In this document: positions 5,712 through 8,057 of the stretch, piece after piece
Position numbering within the stretch: the stretch's first letter is position 1
Layout of the letters: each line of letters opens with the position of its first letter
Source of the DNA: Gemmataceae bacterium
GTDB lineage: Bacteria > Planctomycetota > Planctomycetia > Gemmatales > Gemmataceae
Direction: 5' to 3'
Assembly (NCBI GenBank): GCA_947490035.1
Contig: CANLGS010000142.1
Span: 1-8,057, forward strand
DNA: 8,057 bases
Made by a program: the position numbers and the translations under genes
Notes under the pieces: model-generated
Databases searched by the model: none
Seen by the model: the letters and a program-made list of their open reading frames with translations, nothing else
What the model was told of the DNA's origin: nothing

Positions 5712-6812
5712 ATGGATGTCGTCGCGGCCACCTCCAACTACGAAGCCTGGCTCGCTCGCTTCTGCCCGCTCCACGCCCCCGACCTGGCGCACAAGCACAC
5801 CCAGATGGCGAACCCGACCAATCCGTTCCCGTTCTTTCGGGGCACCTACTACCGCTGGGTCGCGCTCTGGCCGACCACCTGCCCGGACCTGACCGCCGCC
5901 CCGCACGTCCTCGCGATCGGGGACCTGCACGTCGAGAACTACGGCACCTGGCGCGACCCCGACGGGCGGCTCTGTTGGGGCGTCAACGACTTCGACGAGG
6001 CCGATCACCTGCCGTACACGAGCGACCTCGTGCGCCTCGCCACGAGCGCCAGACTCGCGCGCAAGGCCGGTGTGCTGGACGTGAAAACGGCCGACTCCTG
6101 CCGGGCGATCCTGGACGGCTACCGCGACGCGCTGGCGGCCGGCGGCACGCCGTTCGTTCTGGAAGAGCGGCACCCGGAGTTGCGGGCGGTGGCGACCGTC
6201 GCCGCGCGCGACCCCGTTCATTTCTGGACCAAACTCACCAAGTTGCTCGACGATCCGGCCGTGGAACCGCCCGCCGACGCCCGCGCCGCGCTCGTGCGTG
6301 CCCTGCCGGTGAGCGGGTTGACACCGGCCTTCCGGTTCCGCCCGAAGGCCGGGATGGGAAGCCTGGGCCGGCCTCGGTTCGTCGCGCTGGCGGAGTGGAA
6401 CGGCGGGCAAGTGTGCCGCGAGGCAAAGGCTCTTGCGCCGCCGGCTACCGCGTGGGCGGCGGGGTCCACGGACGCCGGCGAATCGCAGATGAACGAGGCG
6501 GTCGGCGGTGCGGTTCGCGCCCCGGACCCGTTCTACCGAACTGAGGGCGCGTGGGTGGTCCGGCGGCTCGCGCCGCACTGTTCGCGGATCGAACTCGACA
6601 GTCTGGGTAAGGCCGACGCCGGCCGGGTGTTGAACGCGATGGGCGCGGAGACTGCGAATGTCCATCTGGGCACGCCGGGGGCGGGGGGTGAAGTGCTGAA
6701 GGACCTGGCCGGGCGGAAGGGCGGGTGGCTGGAGGCGGCTGCACGGGCGATGGCCGAGGCAACCGAGAAGGACTGGGCGGCGTGGCGGGCGGCCCGGCAC
6801 GGGAAGAGTTGA
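5712..6812 (+). CDS. DUF2252 family protein, predicted kinase-like fold
   Basis: This 366-aa protein carries the DUF2252 signature: NPFPFFRGTYYRW (37-49), then IGDLHVENYGTW (69-80) and GVNDFDEAD (90-98). The GDxHxxN and (N)DFDE pairs resemble the catalytic loop and metal-binding Asp of aminoglycoside-phosphotransferase/protein-kinase-like enzymes, suggesting an ATP-dependent phosphotransferase. A Gly-rich segment KAGMGSLGRPRFVAL (212-226) and WVVRRLAP (281-288), ETANVHLG (313-320) follow. No signal peptide or membrane span is seen, so it is probably cytoplasmic. The start at 5712 is supported by GAGG at 5703-5706, 5 bases upstream. It is transcribed divergently from the methyltransferase, so the 114-base gap should hold both promoters. 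The substrate is unknown. Family call is firm; the kinase-like activity is inferred. Confidence 0.88.
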   Translation: MDVVAATSNYEAWLARFCPLHAPDLAHKHTQMANPTNPFPFFRGTYYRWVALWPTTCPDLTAAPHVLAIGDLHVENYGTWRDPDGRLCWGVNDFDEADHLPYTSDLVRLATSARLARKAGVLDVKTADSCRAILDGYRDALAAGGTPFVLEERHPELRAVATVAARDPVHFWTKLTKLLDDPAVEPPADARAALVRALPVSGLTPAFRFRPKAGMGSLGRPRFVALAEWNGGQVCREAKALAPPATAWAAGSTDAGESQMNEAVGGAVRAPDPFYRTEGAWVVRRLAPHCSRIELDSLGKADAGRVLNAMGAETANVHLGTPGAGGEVLKDLAGRKGGWLEAAARAMAEATEKDWAAWRAARHGKS

Positions 6813-6844
6813 CGCGAAGCACATCAAAGCGCGTCGCGGCACCC

Positions 6845-6873
6845 TTGATCCGTCGCGTCCCGCGTGGTTCAAT
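6845..6873 (+). promoter_or_regulatory. Weak sigma-70-like promoter candidate for the 6923 gene
   Basis: TTGATC at 6845-6850 (4/6 to TTGACA) and TTCAAT at 6868-6873 (4/6 to TATAAT) are spaced 17 bases apart, in the 110-base gap before the small gene. In GC-rich DNA this could be chance; nothing else promoter-like is visible in this gap. Confidence 0.2.
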
Positions 6874-6922
6874 GCCGCGTACTCGCGCTCGCTTTCTTTG
6901 TCACCCCGCCGGAGCGTCCCTG

Positions 6923-7267
6923 ATGCCCGTGTTCCCCGTCTCCCATTTCACCTGGCAGGTGTTGCGGACCGTGAAGCGGAGCAAGAAGCCGCCGACCGGC
7001 CGCGCGTTGCGGCTCGTCCCGAACCGCCGCACCAAAGACGGCACGTTCCTGACGGAGTTGGTCGAAGAGGGGCTGTTGGCCCGCGCGACGGGGGCGGCGG
7101 ACGCGCCGTTCGAGGCCACTTACGCGCTCACCGAGCGGGGCGGCCACGCGGCCGAGTTCGGCGAGTGCGAGCGGCCCGTGCGGGCACGACCGACTGAACC
7201 AGTGCCGGCCGAACCGTCGAAGACGGTCAAGGCGAAGACCAAGAAGGTGGTTCGCAGGAAGACGTGA
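6923..7267 (+). CDS. Small winged-helix-like hypothetical protein with basic tail
   Basis: This is a 114-aa protein. The ATG at 6923 has GGAG at 6911-6914, 8 bases upstream. The central region (RRTKDGTFLTELVEEGLLARA, then FEATYALTERGGHAAEFGE) reads like the recognition helix and wing of a winged-helix domain: a helix ending in GLL, then a beta hairpin with YALTERG, as in PadR/MarR-type proteins. The last 16 residues (PSKTVKAKTKKVVRRKT region) are strongly basic and could bind nucleic acid. There are no catalytic motifs and no signal peptide. I do not recognise a named family; a lineage-specific DNA-associated protein is a guess. The frame is open further upstream into the DUF2252 gene, but only the 6923 start has a ribosome site. 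It converges with the arsR-type gene, leaving 21 bases between stops. Confidence 0.65.
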   Translation: MPVFPVSHFTWQVLRTVKRSKKPPTGRALRLVPNRRTKDGTFLTELVEEGLLARATGAADAPFEATYALTERGGHAAEFGECERPVRARPTEPVPAEPSKTVKAKTKKVVRRKT

Positions 7268-7288
7268 GCGGGGCGTGGCGCGTCGCGT

Positions 7289-7591
7289 TCAGCCCAGCGG
7301 GATCACGACCTTCACACCGGACGAGTGGGTCAGCGTCAGCGTGGTTCCGCTCACCCGCGCGCCGACCAGCGTGTACCGCATGAACCGACCGTCCCGTTCG
7401 GCCGTGACCAGGCCACTGTCCCTCAAGACGCTCAAGTGGTGGGACGCATTCACCATCTCCACGTTGCAGGCCACGGCCAGTTGGGTCACCGTCTTTTCCT
7501 CGGTGGCGAGGTGCCGGATGATCGCGAGTCGGGTCGGCTCGCCGAACGCGGCGAGCCACGCGGCTTCGGCCTTCTGAGTTTTGGTGGGCAT
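7289..7591 (-). CDS. ArsR/SmtB-family winged-helix transcriptional regulator
   Basis: This is a 100-aa protein. LAAFGEPTRLAIIRHLA (13-29) is the usual start of ArsR-type domains. TVTQLAVACNVEMVNASHHLSVLRDSGLV (34-62) is the helix-turn-helix with recognition helix ASHHLSVLRDSGL, and AERDGRFMRYTLV (64-76) is the wing. ArsR proteins are dimeric repressors released by a ligand. Here the metal-binding ELCxC motif is absent: helix 3 has only C42, so classical arsenic or cadmium/lead sensing by this site is unlikely. After the domain a Thr/Val-rich segment (78-100, SGTTLTLTHSSGVKVVIPLG) could form an extra beta hairpin; this tail is unusual for such a short ArsR protein. The ATG at 7591 has no strong ribosome site. 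No neighbouring transporter or resistance gene shows what it regulates; autoregulation is possible. Confidence 0.88.
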   Translation of the reverse strand: MPTKTQKAEAAWLAAFGEPTRLAIIRHLATEEKTVTQLAVACNVEMVNASHHLSVLRDSGLVTAERDGRFMRYTLVGARVSGTTLTLTHSSGVKVVIPLG

Positions 7592-7688
7592 GGATATTCT
7601 GAGTGCGTAAGCAACAGGGTGGGAGCGACGGACTTTTGATTTTATGGGGGTCGGGTACGCGAATCACCCCACCGCTCGGACACGCTCT

Positions 7689-7770
7689 TCCGGTAGCACC
7701 AGATCATCCGAACCGCCTCGGTAATGAGGCCCGTTTGTATGGAGGCAAACGAATGACCTCGCCTACCGGA
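7689..7770 (+). promoter_or_regulatory. Structured leader with ribosome site in a hairpin loop
   Basis: An outer 8-bp stem pairs 7689-7696 (TCCGGTAG) with 7763-7770 (CTACCGGA). Inside, CGTTTG 7732-7737 pairs with CAAACG 7746-7751, exposing GGAGG (7741-7745) in the 8-base loop, 7 bases before an ATG at 7753. GAGG 7726-7729 can pair either with CCTC 7716-7719 or with CCTC 7757-7760, and the GGAGG itself could pair with 7757-7760. Such alternatives are typical of translation control, but I match it to no known riboswitch. Confidence 0.35.
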
Positions 7771-8002
7771 CCCGTACCATCAGGGCCGTCCGGGTCGTGG
7801 CGCGGCCGCGACCGCGTACCTGGCGCGCGTCGAGAGCCTCATGAAGGCACGCGGACTGGAGGGCACCGACCGCTGGTTCAAGCCGCTCGTGCGACGGATC
7901 GTTGCCGCGTTCAAGGCCCGCGACGTGGCTGGCGTCACGGCCGGGTGCGACGCGCTGGTCGATGCGATCGAAGGCTGCCCCGGTGGGGGCGAGAACGGGT
8001 GA
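7753..8002 (+). pseudogene. Small hypothetical gene, apparently frameshifted
   Basis: A strong ribosome site (GGAGG 7741-7745, 7 bases before ATG 7753) opens a frame beginning MTSPTGPVPSGPSGS. The protein-like sequence continues in the +1 frame from about 7800 as AAATAYLARVESLMKARG, then WFKPLVRRIVAAFKARDVAGVTAG and CDALVDAIEGCP, to TGA at 8000-8002. The second frame has no upstream start codon before ATG 7841 and is closed by a TGA at 7754. Joined, the product would be about 80 residues of mostly amphipathic helix with a Pro-rich N-terminus. Either the gene has gained a base (or lost two) near 7795-7810, or translation really starts at 7841 and gives a 53-aa protein. I recognise no family. 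It overlaps the next reading frame as GTGA. Confidence 0.45.
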
Positions 8003-8057
8003 GCAAACCGTTCAGACTCGCAGACTCGCCGCCTCCGCCGAAAGATGCTTCGCGAAC
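7999..8057 (+). CDS. Start of a further reading frame, truncated by window end
   Basis: A GTG at 7999 overlaps the previous gene's TGA (GTGA), and the frame stays open for 19 codons to the edge, beginning MSKPFRLADSPPPPKDASR if GTG is read as Met. The four-base overlap suggests translational coupling with the small gene before it. Too little is present to name a product. Confidence 0.4.
   Translation, partial: MSKPFRLADSPPPPKDASR

Noticed and set aside
5598..6872. Upstream extension of the methyltransferase frame (767 aa in all)
   Set aside because: It is antisense to the DUF2252 gene and not methyltransferase-like; AGGAG places the start at 5597.
1..8057. CRISPR array, tRNA or rRNA
   Set aside because: No regularly spaced direct repeats were seen; the 8-bp stem at 7689/7770 was considered for a tRNA acceptor, but there is no TTCRA T-loop and no anticodon arm.

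Overview
The window is GC-rich bacterial DNA, probably from a planctomycete of the Gemmata type. I infer this from the high GC in all codon positions, the formylglycine-generating-enzyme-like (FGE-like) protein end at the left edge, the DUF-rich gene set and the short Lys/Arg-tailed proteins. No taxonomic marker is present, so the assignment is an inference.

The most notable content is a complete diversity-generating retroelement (DGR) core at 77-1851, cut only at its upstream side. It runs in order: the 3' end of a target gene with an FGE/C-type-lectin-like C-terminus (to 206) that carries the variable repeat VR (77-190); a strong hairpin (245-270); avd, the four-helix accessory protein (314-673); the reverse transcriptase (670-1737), whose ATG overlaps the avd stop as ATGA; and the template repeat TR (1738-1851), which starts at the base after the RT stop codon. 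VR and TR align without gaps over 114 bp with 28 differences, 23 of them at template adenines. That is the signature of adenine-directed mutagenic retrohoming. TR contains 12 Asn codons, while VR encodes a varied set of residues at most of those sites. From 1870 to 2092 follows a run of hairpins, two closed by GNRA tetraloops. This is a candidate for the structured 3' part of the DGR template RNA.

The right part looks like ordinary chromosome. It holds a 640-aa TPR/DUF protein (2122-4044), a decayed dapB fragment (4049-4472), and an 81-bp near-perfect palindrome (4479-4559) between convergent genes. An O-methyltransferase on the minus strand (4569-5597) diverges from a DUF2252 kinase-like protein (5712-6812). 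Next come a small winged-helix-like protein (6923-7267) and a minus-strand ArsR-type regulator (7289-7591). The right end has a structured leader and an apparently frameshifted small gene (7753-8002) that overlaps the start of another reading frame running off the window.

The DGR genes work together. TR RNA would be copied by the RT-Avd complex with errors at A, and the cDNA would replace VR, diversifying the C-terminal ligand-binding face of the target protein. No functional link between the DGR and the downstream genes is visible. The base composition (about 47% GC in the first 80 bases, against clearly higher further right) suggests the cassette has a different history from its neighbours.
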